Source: Flavobacteriaceae bacterium UJ101 (GTDB lineage: Bacteria; Bacteroidota; Bacteroidia; Flavobacteriales; UJ101). From it: a stretch of DNA of 64,000 nucleotides. The DNA lies in the NCBI GenBank assembly GCA_001880285.1, contig CP016269.1, forward strand, positions 1,684,501 through 1,748,500, read 5' to 3'. Both the position numbers and the translations under genes were made by a program. Below, piece by piece: positions 53,788 through 61,301 of the stretch (its first letter is position 1; each line of letters opens with the position of its first letter). The notes beneath the pieces were generated by a model that was given only the letters and a program-made list of their open reading frames with translations, was not told the DNA's origin and made no database searches.

Positions 53788-53967
53788 ATGAAAAAGTATT
53801 TAGCACTTTTAATTATTATCTTTTGTTACTTCAAAAAAGATAATTCATACAATAAATTTATTTATAGTAAGCTTGTCCATTTCTTATATAAAAAAGGAAT
53901 GAAAATTATTGCTTTTAATAAAGAAAATTATAAAAAATTATTTCAAAATTATATTATGATTCCATAA
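53788..53967 (+). pseudogene. Short frame with signal-peptide-like start; possible 5' remnant
   Basis: From the ATG at 53788 a 59-residue peptide starts MKKYLALLIIIFCYF, a fair signal peptide, then becomes Lys/Asn/Phe-rich without a recognisable domain. It stands just after an ideal promoter. About 400 bases further on lies the 5'-truncated Rhs gene, so this may be the old start of that gene, separated from it by decay or deletion. It may also be an unrelated small secreted peptide. In 53968-54270 I see only AT-rich sequence with many stops. Confidence 0.35.
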
Positions 53968-54275
53968 TATTTTGTGTTAAACAAAATTTTATTGAATTGG
54001 TGGAATTATATATATAATTTGAGGAAGAAAGAGATAAAATAAAGTTATAATTGATTTTGGATATAGGATGAGAATATTTAAAAACAACTTGAAATTTAAT
54101 ATAATATGAAAAATAGAATTAGAAAATAGTCAATTAAGATATTCTATTATAGAATGTATGACTAATAAAATAACCTATGTTAGGTATGATGTGACAAGTG
54201 AAATAGAAATAAAGACTGAATAATGTGAAATTGAATAAACTAAAAAATTTTACAAAAGATATCTTTATTAAACAA

Positions 54276-56031
54276 TTGTACATTACTATGGGAAGAATAA
54301 CTTTCAGATCGGAAGTTATAGGTCACATAACAAAACTTATGATGACTAGATCGTATCAAAACGTTGGAGGAACCTAACGCCCAACAGTACTATGAATACG
54401 ACTATCAGTCTGATACCAAATGGCTCAGTGCAGCACGGTATGGACAAGTAGAAGGGAGCACCAAAACGTTAAGTGAGGCCTACCGAGTAGATAACCTTAC
54501 GTATGATAAGAATGGAAACATTCTGACCTTAAATCGTAGTGGAACTTCATCCGCTCCCAACATGGATAAGCTGGCGTACACCTATCATTCACAGAGTAAT
54601 CAACTCACCCACGTGGATGATACGGTGTCACCAAGCGCTTATCCAAATGATATTGATGATCAAGCACCGAATAATTATGAATACAATGAAATTGGTCAAT
54701 TAATATTTAATAAACAAGATAACGTAGGCTACGAATATTACACCAATGGTTTAACCAAGGCGATATACAATGGAAAGATAGGAGAAGCAGGCACAACGAA
54801 ACGTGTGGAGTTTCAATATAATGAAAGTGGACACCGTATTAAAAAGTTAAGTTATAACAATCAAGGTACCTTATTAAAAACGACATTTTATGTAAGAGAT
54901 GCTGCAGGAACAGCCATAGCCATTTATTTCAAAGATGAGGGAAGTACGGATAAAAGTATTATCTTAGCAGAGAATGGGGTGTATGGTTCTAGTAGATTAG
55001 GAATGTTGAACCGTACGACCGAAACGATGCTCTATGAAATAAAGGATCACTTAGGTAATGTACGTGCAGTGGTTGGTAAAGATGCTAATGGTAATATGGC
55101 TAGTATAGTCAAAGGACGTGCTGACTATTATCCATTTGGAATGCAGTTCCCAGATAAGCAAGATTTAGATTATCGTTATGCTTACCAAGGACAAGAAAAG
55201 GATGATGAAACGGGTATGGAAGCTTTTGAATTACGTTTATGGGACTCAAGAATAGGAAGATGGTTAACTCCTGACCCTGTGGGTCAATATCCTAGTCCTT
55301 ACTTAGGAATGGGTAATAATCCAATTAGTAGAATAGATCCTGATGGTGGAAAAGATGGAGAAGGAAATGGACGAGGTTGGTTATGGAGAGCATGGAATAA
55401 ATTTAAAGGAGGCTTAGGTTTTAAAGATAAAACAATGTTAGGAGTTGGAGATGTTACACCTTTATATGATATGGAAGAAGTATCTGGAGATGAATCTGAA
55501 ACGGAAGTAATATGTACTACAGGTTGTCATTCGGTTGAGTTAAGTACAGAAAATGTAGATATAGGTGGAGCTTTTAGAGATGGGGCAGGAACGTTAGGAT
55601 TAGGAGCAACTATTTTTGATTCTGGCTCTGATCTTTTAAAGAAAGCTAGTTTATTTGGTAAATATTCAAATCCAATAGCAATAGGTACGGGTATTTCTAG
55701 TACGATAGGAGATTATTATTCTTATTCTACAGAAAGTGAATTCGTAAGTAATACATTACAGACGGGTGTTGAAACGACAGTTGGACTAAGTAATCCAACT
55801 TTAGCAATAGGATTACATATTAATTTTGAAGATGCAAAGAGAAATGATGGATTGACGAATGTTCATAATGGGAGGCTTGCAAAGTCGTATTTATCAACAT
55901 ATAATCAAACTCAGACTTATTTAAAAAATAATTTTTATGGGAAAAAAGATTTTGAATATTATACTAAACCTGATTCTATAAGTATATTGGATTTACCTAA
56001 TATAATGATTGATTATTGGTCAAATAAGTAA
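54276..56031 (+). pseudogene. Rhs/YD-repeat polymorphic toxin, 5'-truncated
   Basis: The main frame (54364-56031, 555 codons) has YD repeats (YEYDYQSDTKW, VEFQYNESGHRIKKL), a DHLGNVRAVV motif and the Rhs core end YRYAYQGQEKDDETGMEAFELRLWDSRIGRWLTPDP, then YLGMGNNPISRIDPDGG. After it comes a variable toxin tip of about 225 residues, Gly-rich and hydrophobic in part (DIGGAFRDGAGTLGLGATIFDS), of unknown activity. Full-length members are much longer with a secretion signal; this one lacks both and begins with TTG. In another frame, codons at 54311-54346 read GSYRSHNKTYD, which fits just before LDRIKT, so a frameshift near 54345 also damaged it. GC is about 45% over 54361-54600 against about 30% nearby. 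A small membrane-protein gene follows. Confidence 0.75.
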
Positions 56032-56055
56032 TTTTTTAATTAAAATAAACTGATT

Positions 56056-56289
56056 ATGAGTTCAGAAAAATTGAATGAGCAATATTTTGAAGCAAAAAAA
56101 AGATTTAAGAATAAAAAAAAGAAAAAACTAACTTTTAAAAGAGTGATAATTAATGTTGTAATATTTTTTTTGTTAATTATAGTATATAATTTTTTATATA
56201 AAGAATGTTCTAATAGAATTTATAAAAATGAACAAAAAGAAATTGATAGTATAGGTTATATTGGTAGTGTATCAGATGAAGGGGTATGA
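56056..56289 (+). CDS. Small membrane protein, candidate immunity protein of the Rhs tip
   Basis: A 77-residue protein starting 24 bp after the Rhs stop. A Lys-rich segment (KKRFKNKKKKKLTFKR) is followed by one strong transmembrane helix (VIINVVIFFLLIIVYNFLY) and a short charged tail. The position directly after a toxin tip and the membrane topology fit an immunity protein for a membrane-acting toxin, but there is no family resemblance I can name. A terminator follows at 56340-56376. The gene is intact even though the Rhs frame before it is truncated. Confidence 0.5.
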   Translation: MSSEKLNEQYFEAKKRFKNKKKKKLTFKRVIINVVIFFLLIIVYNFLYKECSNRIYKNEQKEIDSIGYIGSVSDEGV

Positions 56290-56339
56290 TATTTTGTGAC
56301 TTTAAAATGTTGATAAATATATAGTTAAATTAATTAAAT

Positions 56340-56380
56340 AATAAAGATAGAGGCAACCATAGGGTTGTCTTTATTGTTTT
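56340..56380 (+). terminator. Terminator of the first toxin/immunity cassette
   Basis: AATAAAGA with CAACC pairs with GGTTG and TCTTTATT (small bulge), followed by TGTTTT. The outer arms are the same as in the terminator at 57094-57123. Confidence 0.7.
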
Positions 56381-56425
56381 AGTAGCTTTAAAGATTATAA
56401 AAAGAGTATTTTAAAAAGGTAAATG

Positions 56426-56568
56426 CCCTCGCTCCCGCACGAATCCTTTAGTGTGGTATTATGAAAAAGAATAAAAGGTAGTTGATAAATTATAGACTAT
56501 TTTTGTAGATTGTGTTTTGTAGGAAGGTGATTGGTGGTCACACGAAAGGATTCGTGCGACAGCGAGGG
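56426..56568. mobile_element. 143-bp palindromic element, copy 1
   Basis: The ends form a long imperfect inverted repeat: CCCTCGCT (56426-56433) with AGCGAGGG (56561-56568), and CGCACGAATCCTTT (56436-56449) with AAAGGATTCGTGCG (56545-56558), so 22 of 24 end positions pair. The AT-rich middle has GTATTATGAAAAAGAATAAA. It has no transposase and may be a MITE-like or REP-like element, or a site that separates toxin cassettes. A second copy lies at 57211-57348. No target-site duplication was identified. Confidence 0.6.
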
Positions 56569-56788
56569 GAATGCAAGTGGTAGATATTTATTTCCAACTT
56601 TTACAAATTATACTAATAGAGCTGGATTAGCTTTACCTCCGAGTTGGAATAGTATATCAGGATTAATTCAATTTCAAATAAGACCAGGTACAAAATATAT
56701 TTATGGAAGAGCTGCGTCTCAAGGAGGAGTATATAGAGGAGGAAGTAATCAGATGTATATCAATAATATTAATAATTTAATGCCATAA
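56543..56788 (+). pseudogene. Orphan Rhs-type toxin tip fragment
   Basis: An open frame of about 80 codons without a credible start. Its first codons (TRKDSCDSEGNASG) read through the right end of the palindromic element. The rest, GRYLFPTFTNYTNRAGLALPP, QFQIRPGTKYIYGRAASQ and GGVYRGGSNQMYINN, looks like the end of a secreted toxin domain and recalls the C-termini of Rhs-linked toxins. It lacks any Rhs core. It is followed after 3 bp by another small gene, so this pair resembles an orphan toxin-immunity cassette stored behind the main Rhs gene. The toxin activity is not recognisable. Confidence 0.5.
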
Positions 56789-56791
56789 GAT

Positions 56792-57040
56792 ATGAATAAA
56801 GAAGAGTTTGATAATCAGAAGAATGATATTATAAAAATGATAAATGATAGAATGGGTGCCTCTAGTTTAACAGAATTAGAGAAAGATTCATTAATTAAAG
56901 TTATTAAAATAATAAATGATTATAATTTTAATAATAGAATTAAAATTAAAGGTCTATTAAGTAAAACAATTATAGATAGTTTAGAATTGGATTATTTTAT
57001 AGGGGAAAAGCTTATTAATTTTGATAATAATATAAGTTAA
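56792..57040 (+). CDS. Small acidic/helical protein, candidate immunity protein of the orphan tip
   Basis: An 82-residue cytoplasmic protein with no signal or membrane helix: MNKEEFDNQKNDIIKMINDR, then a helical middle (LTELEKDSLIKVIKIINDYN) and IDSLELDYFIGEKLINFDNN. It begins 3 bases after the stop of the toxin-tip fragment, the spacing expected for a toxin-immunity pair. There is no family I can name. A terminator follows at 57094-57123. Confidence 0.5.
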   Translation: MNKEEFDNQKNDIIKMINDRMGASSLTELEKDSLIKVIKIINDYNFNNRIKIKGLLSKTIIDSLELDYFIGEKLINFDNNIS

Positions 57041-57093
57041 GTGCTATATTTAACTATTTGATTATTAATAAATAAATTAAGAATAATAAGTGT

Positions 57094-57123
57094 AATAAAG
57101 ATGATCTTTGGGTCATCTTTATT
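57094..57123 (+). terminator. Terminator of the orphan cassette
   Basis: AATAAAGATGA pairs perfectly with TCATCTTTATT around an 8-base loop. It shares arms with the terminator at 56340-56376. After it, 57124-57210 holds two small hairpins (GGACA...TGTCC and CCGTA...TACGG) in unusually GC-rich sequence. Confidence 0.7.
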
Positions 57124-57210
57124 AATTTAAAGAGGAATAATATAGATACTTAAATTCTCATAAGGACACAACTTAAATCTTGTCCGTACAGAAGTCGAGC
57201 CCTATACGGC

Positions 57211-57348
57211 CCCATTCCCACACGAATTCTTTCGTGTGGTATTATGAAAAAGAATAAAAGATAGTCTATTAAATTGTAGGCTATTTTTGTAAATAGAGAT
57301 TTATAGTAAGATGATAGTTATACGAAAGGATTCGTGCGACAGGGAGGG
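57211..57348. mobile_element. About 138-bp palindromic element, copy 2
   Basis: It aligns along its length with 56426-56568, sharing the block GTGTGGTATTATGAAAAAGA and its AATAAAAG continuation near the left end, and CGAAAGGATTCGTGCGACAG at the right end. The left end (CCCACACGAATTCTTTCGTGTGG region) can fold on itself. After it a short open stretch (GGSIFGIKFCKN) may be the remnant of another toxin tip. No gene fills the gap 57041-57480 apart from these. Confidence 0.55.
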
Positions 57349-57480
57349 ATCGGAGGTTCTATTTTTGGGATTAAGTTTTGTAAGAACAGAGTATAGATGA
57401 AAATATTTGCATAATAGAATAGTTTTATTAAATAATATTTAGTATATTAGAGGTGATTAACCTGAAAAATAATTTTAATT

Positions 57481-57867
57481 ATGCCAGTTACCTATGTATT
57501 AGTGGAGCGTGCAAATCCCCAAGATCGGGAAGCTCCGAAGAAATTTTATGCTACCTCCAAAAGTTCAGGAGAATTAACCTTCAGAAAACTTTCAAAAGAA
57601 ATTGCAGAAGGTTCAACTACCGTAAGTGATACCGATGTATTAGCTGTTCTGAATGATTTGATCAAAATATTAAATAGACATTTAGCCGAAGGTCGAATTG
57701 TTCGACTGGGAGATTTTGGTAATTTTCAAATATCACTTTCAAGTGAAGGAGCTGAAAGTCCTGAGAAATTTAATTCTTCTTTAATAAAAAGAGCTAAGGT
57801 TACTTTTAGGCCTGGTATTGATATTAAGGATATGGTTAAAACATTAAAATATCAAAAAATTGAATAA
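57481..57867 (+). CDS. HU-family (HU-HIG type) DNA-binding protein
   Basis: A 128-residue nucleoid-associated-type protein. It opens MPVTYVLVERANPQDREAPKKFYA and has LTFRKLSKEIAEGSTTVSDTDVLAVLNDL, then AEGRIVRLGDFGNFQISLSS, the HU/IHF beta-arm region with the GDFG motif, and KVTFRPGID near the end. This is the Bacteroidota-specific HU-HIG form, often next to accessory or surface-antigen genes, rather than the roughly 90-residue canonical HU. It likely binds and bends DNA. Proximity to the toxin cassettes and their palindromic elements may be chance. Confidence 0.85.
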   Translation: MPVTYVLVERANPQDREAPKKFYATSKSSGELTFRKLSKEIAEGSTTVSDTDVLAVLNDLIKILNRHLAEGRIVRLGDFGNFQISLSSEGAESPEKFNSSLIKRAKVTFRPGIDIKDMVKTLKYQKIE

Positions 57868-57892
57868 TTAAATACTGTTTTTAAAAAGGTTC

Positions 57893-57970
57893 GTATCTTT
57901 TTACAAAAAGATATGGACAATTTAGTAAAAAGATACGGATGGTTTGGATAAAACATACGGATCTTTTTTT
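57893..57970. terminator. Hairpin-rich segment after the HU-HIG gene
   Basis: TATCTTTTT pairs with AAAAAGATA (57894-57913), then a second AAAAAGAT is complementary to ATCTTTTT before a T-run ending near 57970. The phrase AAAAGATACGGAT partly recurs as CATACGGATCTT. It probably ends HU-HIG transcription. The rest of the gap to 58557 is AT-rich; a lone TATATTTG (58167-58174) is the only promoter-like site I see. Confidence 0.5.
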
Positions 57971-58556
57971 GTATGGTATTTTTAGTTGTGTGTTCTATCA
58001 AATTCGAATAATATTCTGACTTTAGAATGTCGTGAAACTTAAATTGTTCCATTTGCAAAGAATAATTTAACTAATGTGAAGAAATGGAAATGTTTAGTGT
58101 CTGTTTATAATGAAGAATGATGAGAAAAATATCTATAAATAATAGATGAAATAGAAATAAAAATTATATATTTGTAATAGTCATATTATATTCTCATTTT
58201 TAGTGTATTTATACCATTTTATTTAATGAAAGATATTTAAAGATATGGATGTAGGTCATAAAAAGAAAATGTTTTATGAAACAATGTAGTGATATTGCTA
58301 TATTCGTAATATAGATAATCATTAAAAAAACCAACTCAATTATGTGAAGCTATGAACAATAAAAAAAGCAGTTTAGAAACCTGAAAATCCCTATTCAAAT
58401 TAATCTACTATATGTTAGCCCTTAGAAAGGGTATTGCCTTTAGTTAAAGGATGAGAAATAAGAAAATAGGAAATGATGTTAGAAAATCATACAAATTTTA
58501 ATAATTAATATAAGATGATTTAGAGCAATTAAGATTGTTTTAAAAACTAATTTAAC

Positions 58557-58826
58557 ATGAAAAGAAAAAAGGTTATGCCTTTACTGAAGATCATGAAAGC
58601 AAAACAAAAATATAATACCTCCAATATTAAACGAAACAATCATTGTAAAAAAAGTGAACTAGAATCAATAGTAGAAGCAAATTATAACGAAGCGATTCGG
58701 ATACAAAATAAGAAATTCTTTATACAAGAAAATTTAGATATGATTTTGGAGCATTATGATAGTTTATCTGAAGATGAGGTGGAAATGATGGTACAAATAA
58801 TTTTGAGGAATAGCGAAACGATTTAA
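58557..58826 (+). CDS. Small protein of unknown function
   Basis: An 89-residue basic protein (MKRKKVMPLLKIMKAKQ...) with a helical, acidic C-terminal half (ENLDMILEHYDSLSEDEVEMMVQIILRN). I do not recognise a family; an alternative start is the Met at codon 7. Its stop codon overlaps the stop of the convergent repressor gene by 4 bases. The position next to a phage-type repressor suggests a prophage remnant or other accessory origin, but nothing in the protein shows it. Confidence 0.45.
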   Translation: MKRKKVMPLLKIMKAKQKYNTSNIKRNNHCKKSELESIVEANYNEAIRIQNKKFFIQENLDMILEHYDSLSEDEVEMMVQIILRNSETI

Positions 58827-59218
58827 TTAGAAGGCTTTTTGAGTGCCTTTTTTTTGAAATCATCAATAACATTAAATAAATCTTCCTTTTGTTTAATGAT
58901 TTCTCGCTCCGATAATACAATATCCATAAAAGCGTTAAAACGATCATCACTCATTAATTCTTTCCAATGATCTCTCAAATAAACCAATACAGACTCATAA
59001 TTTACTTCGTTTTCTTTAAGCATGTTTCCTTCACCTGTTAAGATCCAAGCAGGATTTAAATCTACACATTTCGTGTATATTAATTCAGCGTCATAGGTGT
59101 TTCTACTCTTCCAATTTGATAAAACTTGTGGTTTTATCCCTAAATGAGCAGCGAATTGAGTATCCGATTTAAAATTATAGTGTTTTTTAATTTGATTTAG
59201 AATCAAAGATTTATTCAT
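58823..59218 (-). CDS. Phage CI-type helix-turn-helix transcriptional repressor
   Basis: A 131-residue DNA-binding protein of the phage CI repressor HTH group. The HTH spans about residues 10-40 (FKSDTQFAAHLGIKPQVLSNWKSRN). The diagnostic LNPAWILTGEGNMLKEN follows at about 54-70, the segment that links HTH and tail in this group. The C-terminal part is a charged helix with no LexA-like peptidase motif, so self-cleavage is not expected. The likely role is control of a local mobile or accessory gene. No phage structural gene is nearby, so the phage itself, if any, is gone. Confidence 0.75.
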   Translation of the reverse strand: MNKSLILNQIKKHYNFKSDTQFAAHLGIKPQVLSNWKSRNTYDAELIYTKCVDLNPAWILTGEGNMLKENEVNYESVLVYLRDHWKELMSDDRFNAFMDIVLSEREIIKQKEDLFNVIDDFKKKALKKPSN

Positions 59219-59268
59219 TTTTTAAACATTTTGTTAAAAATATATTTTTATATTAAACTAATTGTTTA

Positions 59269-59276
59269 TATATTTG
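59269..59276 (+). promoter_or_regulatory. -7 promoter element of an untranslated region
   Basis: TATATTTG matches TAnnTTTG. Downstream to 59594 no reading frame longer than about 25 codons with a sensible start is seen. It would give an RNA of about 340 bases ending at the hairpin at 59595-59626. No -33 TTG at normal distance. Confidence 0.35.
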
Positions 59277-59538
59277 TACCTATCTTGATTGATGATAAAC
59301 AAATGTATGAAAAAAGAAGGGTTAAAACCTAATTCGTAATAAAATAATAAAAGAAAAGTACACTTAGAATTATTTCTTACGATAAGGTTGGAATTAGAAA
59401 ATGAAGAGGCAATTGAGATTAGAAACGGAGAAATCTAAAACTAATTATAAACGAGTTTGCAATAACATACACTAGAAAAGTGATAATAATACTTTAGTAA
59501 ATGCGACGTTCTTTAAGATGGCACCAAGTGTGCAGAGT

Positions 59539-59566
59539 GAGGAGGGTATTTATTTTTTCCTCATTA
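59539..59566 (+). terminator. Hairpin TGAGGA/TCCTCA
   Basis: TGAGGA and TCCTCA enclose a T-rich loop, followed by TTATCTTTTT. A small GCAC...GTGC hairpin lies just before it. This region is more structured than its surroundings. Confidence 0.45.
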
Positions 59567-59594
59567 TCTTTTTAGTTTATTAATGGAAGAAGAG

Positions 59595-59626
59595 GTCAGT
59601 AATAAAGTTGGTTTTACTGGCTTTTT
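59595..59626 (+). terminator. Terminator-like hairpin upstream of the symporter gene
   Basis: GTCAGTAA pairs with TTACTGGC (one G-T wobble), followed by TTTTT. It lies before the symporter gene, so it ends an upstream transcript or acts as a leader attenuator. Confidence 0.55.
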
Positions 59627-59773
59627 CTCATTTATGGGCTATATGAATTACCTGCTTTTATTGACATTTTTGTTTTTTTGAGAAGTCTATTAATTGAAAA
59701 TCATAAAGTTATCATAATAACTATAATAATTAATATAATTATAGTAGTTTTAGGGCACAAAAAACCAAAACAC

Positions 59774-61210
59774 ATGATAGAATTATTTGAACAATCAATA
59801 GACTTTGTAAACACGATGTTATGGTCGGGAATTTTAATTGTAGTCTTAATTGGGGCAGGGCTATGGTTTACAATAAGTCTAAAAGGAATACAATTCCGCT
59901 ATATAAAAGAAATGTCTCGCTTAGTATTTGAAGGAGCGGGTAAAAAAAGTGAAGGGGTATCTTCTTTTCAAGCCTTTACGATGAGTTTAGCTTCACGAGT
60001 AGGAACAGGGAATATGGCGGGAGTTGCTATTGCAATAGCTTTAGGAGGTCCTGGAGCTGTTTTTTGGATGTGGATTATTGCTTTAATTGGTTCAGCATCA
60101 GCATTTGTGGAAAGTACTTTAGCACAAGTTTATAAAGAACCTAATGGGAAAACCTATCGAGGAGGACCTGCTTATTATATGGAAAAAGCATTGCATAACC
60201 GTAATTTAGGAATTGCCTTTTCTATTCTTATTACCCTTTGTTTTGGATTTATTTTTAATGCAGTACAATCAAATACGATTACCGCTGCATTTGTGAAAGT
60301 GATTAACGGAGAAGAAACTCCAGAGATGATATCCATTTTTGGACGAAATTTTGATGTGATGCAATTGGGAGTAGGTGTAGTATTAGTTTTAATTACCTCT
60401 TTAGTTATTTTTGGTGGTGTAAAACGGATTGCCAAGTTTACAGAAGCTGTTGTACCTATTATGGCATTAGCTTATTTAGCTGTTTCAGTTGTAGTTATTG
60501 CATTGAATATTACAGAGATTCCAAGTATTATTTTGTTGATATTAAGAGAGGCTGTAGGAATGGAATCCATTGTTGGAGCTGGAATTGGTACAGTGTTGAT
60601 GCAAGGAATTAAAAGAGGTTTGTTTTCTAATGAGGCAGGTATGGGGTCTGCACCAAATGCAGCAGCAACTGCTGAAGTTTCTCACCCAGTAAAACAAGGT
60701 TTTATACAAGCTTTAGGTGTTTTTACTGATACATTAGTGATTTGTACGGCGACGGCTTTTGTAATTTTAATAGGTGGAAATTATATAGGAGCTGAAGAAG
60801 GAATTCAATTAACGCAATCTTCGTTGGTTTCTGAAGTAGGAGCTTGGGGGAGTCAATTTATTGCGGTGTGTATCTTTTTATTTGCTTTCAGTTCTATTAT
60901 TGGTAATTATTATTATGGAGAATCCAATATTCAATTTATGTCAGGTAGTAAAAAAACGTTGACAGGATACCGTATTTTGGTTTTGGGAATGGTGTTTTTT
61001 GGTGCTTTAGCCAAAGTTAAAATTGTATGGGATTTAGCTGATATTTTTATGGGATTGATGGCGTTATTAAATATTTACGCGATATTTCGTTTATTCCCTA
61101 TTGCGAAAAAGGTCTTTTTAGATTATGAAAAACAAAAGAAAGAAGGGAAAGATCCTGTATTTAAAGCTTCTAATGTAGGTTTAGAAAATGAAACAGATTG
61201 CTGGAAATAA
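59774..61210 (+). CDS. Sodium:alanine/glycine symporter (AGCS family)
   Basis: A 478-residue inner-membrane carrier with about 11 hydrophobic helices. Family signatures are SLASRVGTGNMAGVAIAIALGGPGAVFWMW, in which the Asn-Met-Ala-Gly stretch lines the substrate site, GKTYRGGPAYYMEK, KRGLFSNEAGMGSAPNAAA and the FSSIIGNYYYGE helix near the C-terminus. It imports alanine or glycine with sodium. I start at ATG 59774 because it gives the usual IELFEQSIDFVNTMLWSG opening; the in-frame extension upstream is only AT-rich hydrophobic sequence without family likeness. It ends at a very strong terminator shared with the convergent gene. Confidence 0.92.
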   Translation: MIELFEQSIDFVNTMLWSGILIVVLIGAGLWFTISLKGIQFRYIKEMSRLVFEGAGKKSEGVSSFQAFTMSLASRVGTGNMAGVAIAIALGGPGAVFWMWIIALIGSASAFVESTLAQVYKEPNGKTYRGGPAYYMEKALHNRNLGIAFSILITLCFGFIFNAVQSNTITAAFVKVINGEETPEMISIFGRNFDVMQLGVGVVLVLITSLVIFGGVKRIAKFTEAVVPIMALAYLAVSVVVIALNITEIPSIILLILREAVGMESIVGAGIGTVLMQGIKRGLFSNEAGMGSAPNAAATAEVSHPVKQGFIQALGVFTDTLVICTATAFVILIGGNYIGAEEGIQLTQSSLVSEVGAWGSQFIAVCIFLFAFSSIIGNYYYGESNIQFMSGSKKTLTGYRILVLGMVFFGALAKVKIVWDLADIFMGLMALLNIYAIFRLFPIAKKVFLDYEKQKKEGKDPVFKASNVGLENETDCWK

Positions 61211-61230
61211 AATCATAAAAATAAAGAAAT

Positions 61231-61270
61231 AAACAACAACAGTTGGTATTTTTACCAACTGTTGTTGTTT
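61231..61270. terminator. Bidirectional terminator, 18-bp perfect stem
   Basis: AAACAACAACAGTTGGTA (61231-61248) pairs with TACCAACTGTTGTTGTTT (61253-61270) around TTTT. It serves the symporter gene on the plus strand and the trans-sulfuration gene on the minus strand. Confidence 0.9.
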
Positions 61271-61301
61271 GTAAGTATATAATGATTTAAGTATAAAATC
61301 T

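Noticed and set aside
59678-59773. 32-residue N-terminal extension of the symporter
   Set aside because: It is Ile-rich chance translation of AT-rich DNA and unlike family N-termini; ATG 59774 fits.
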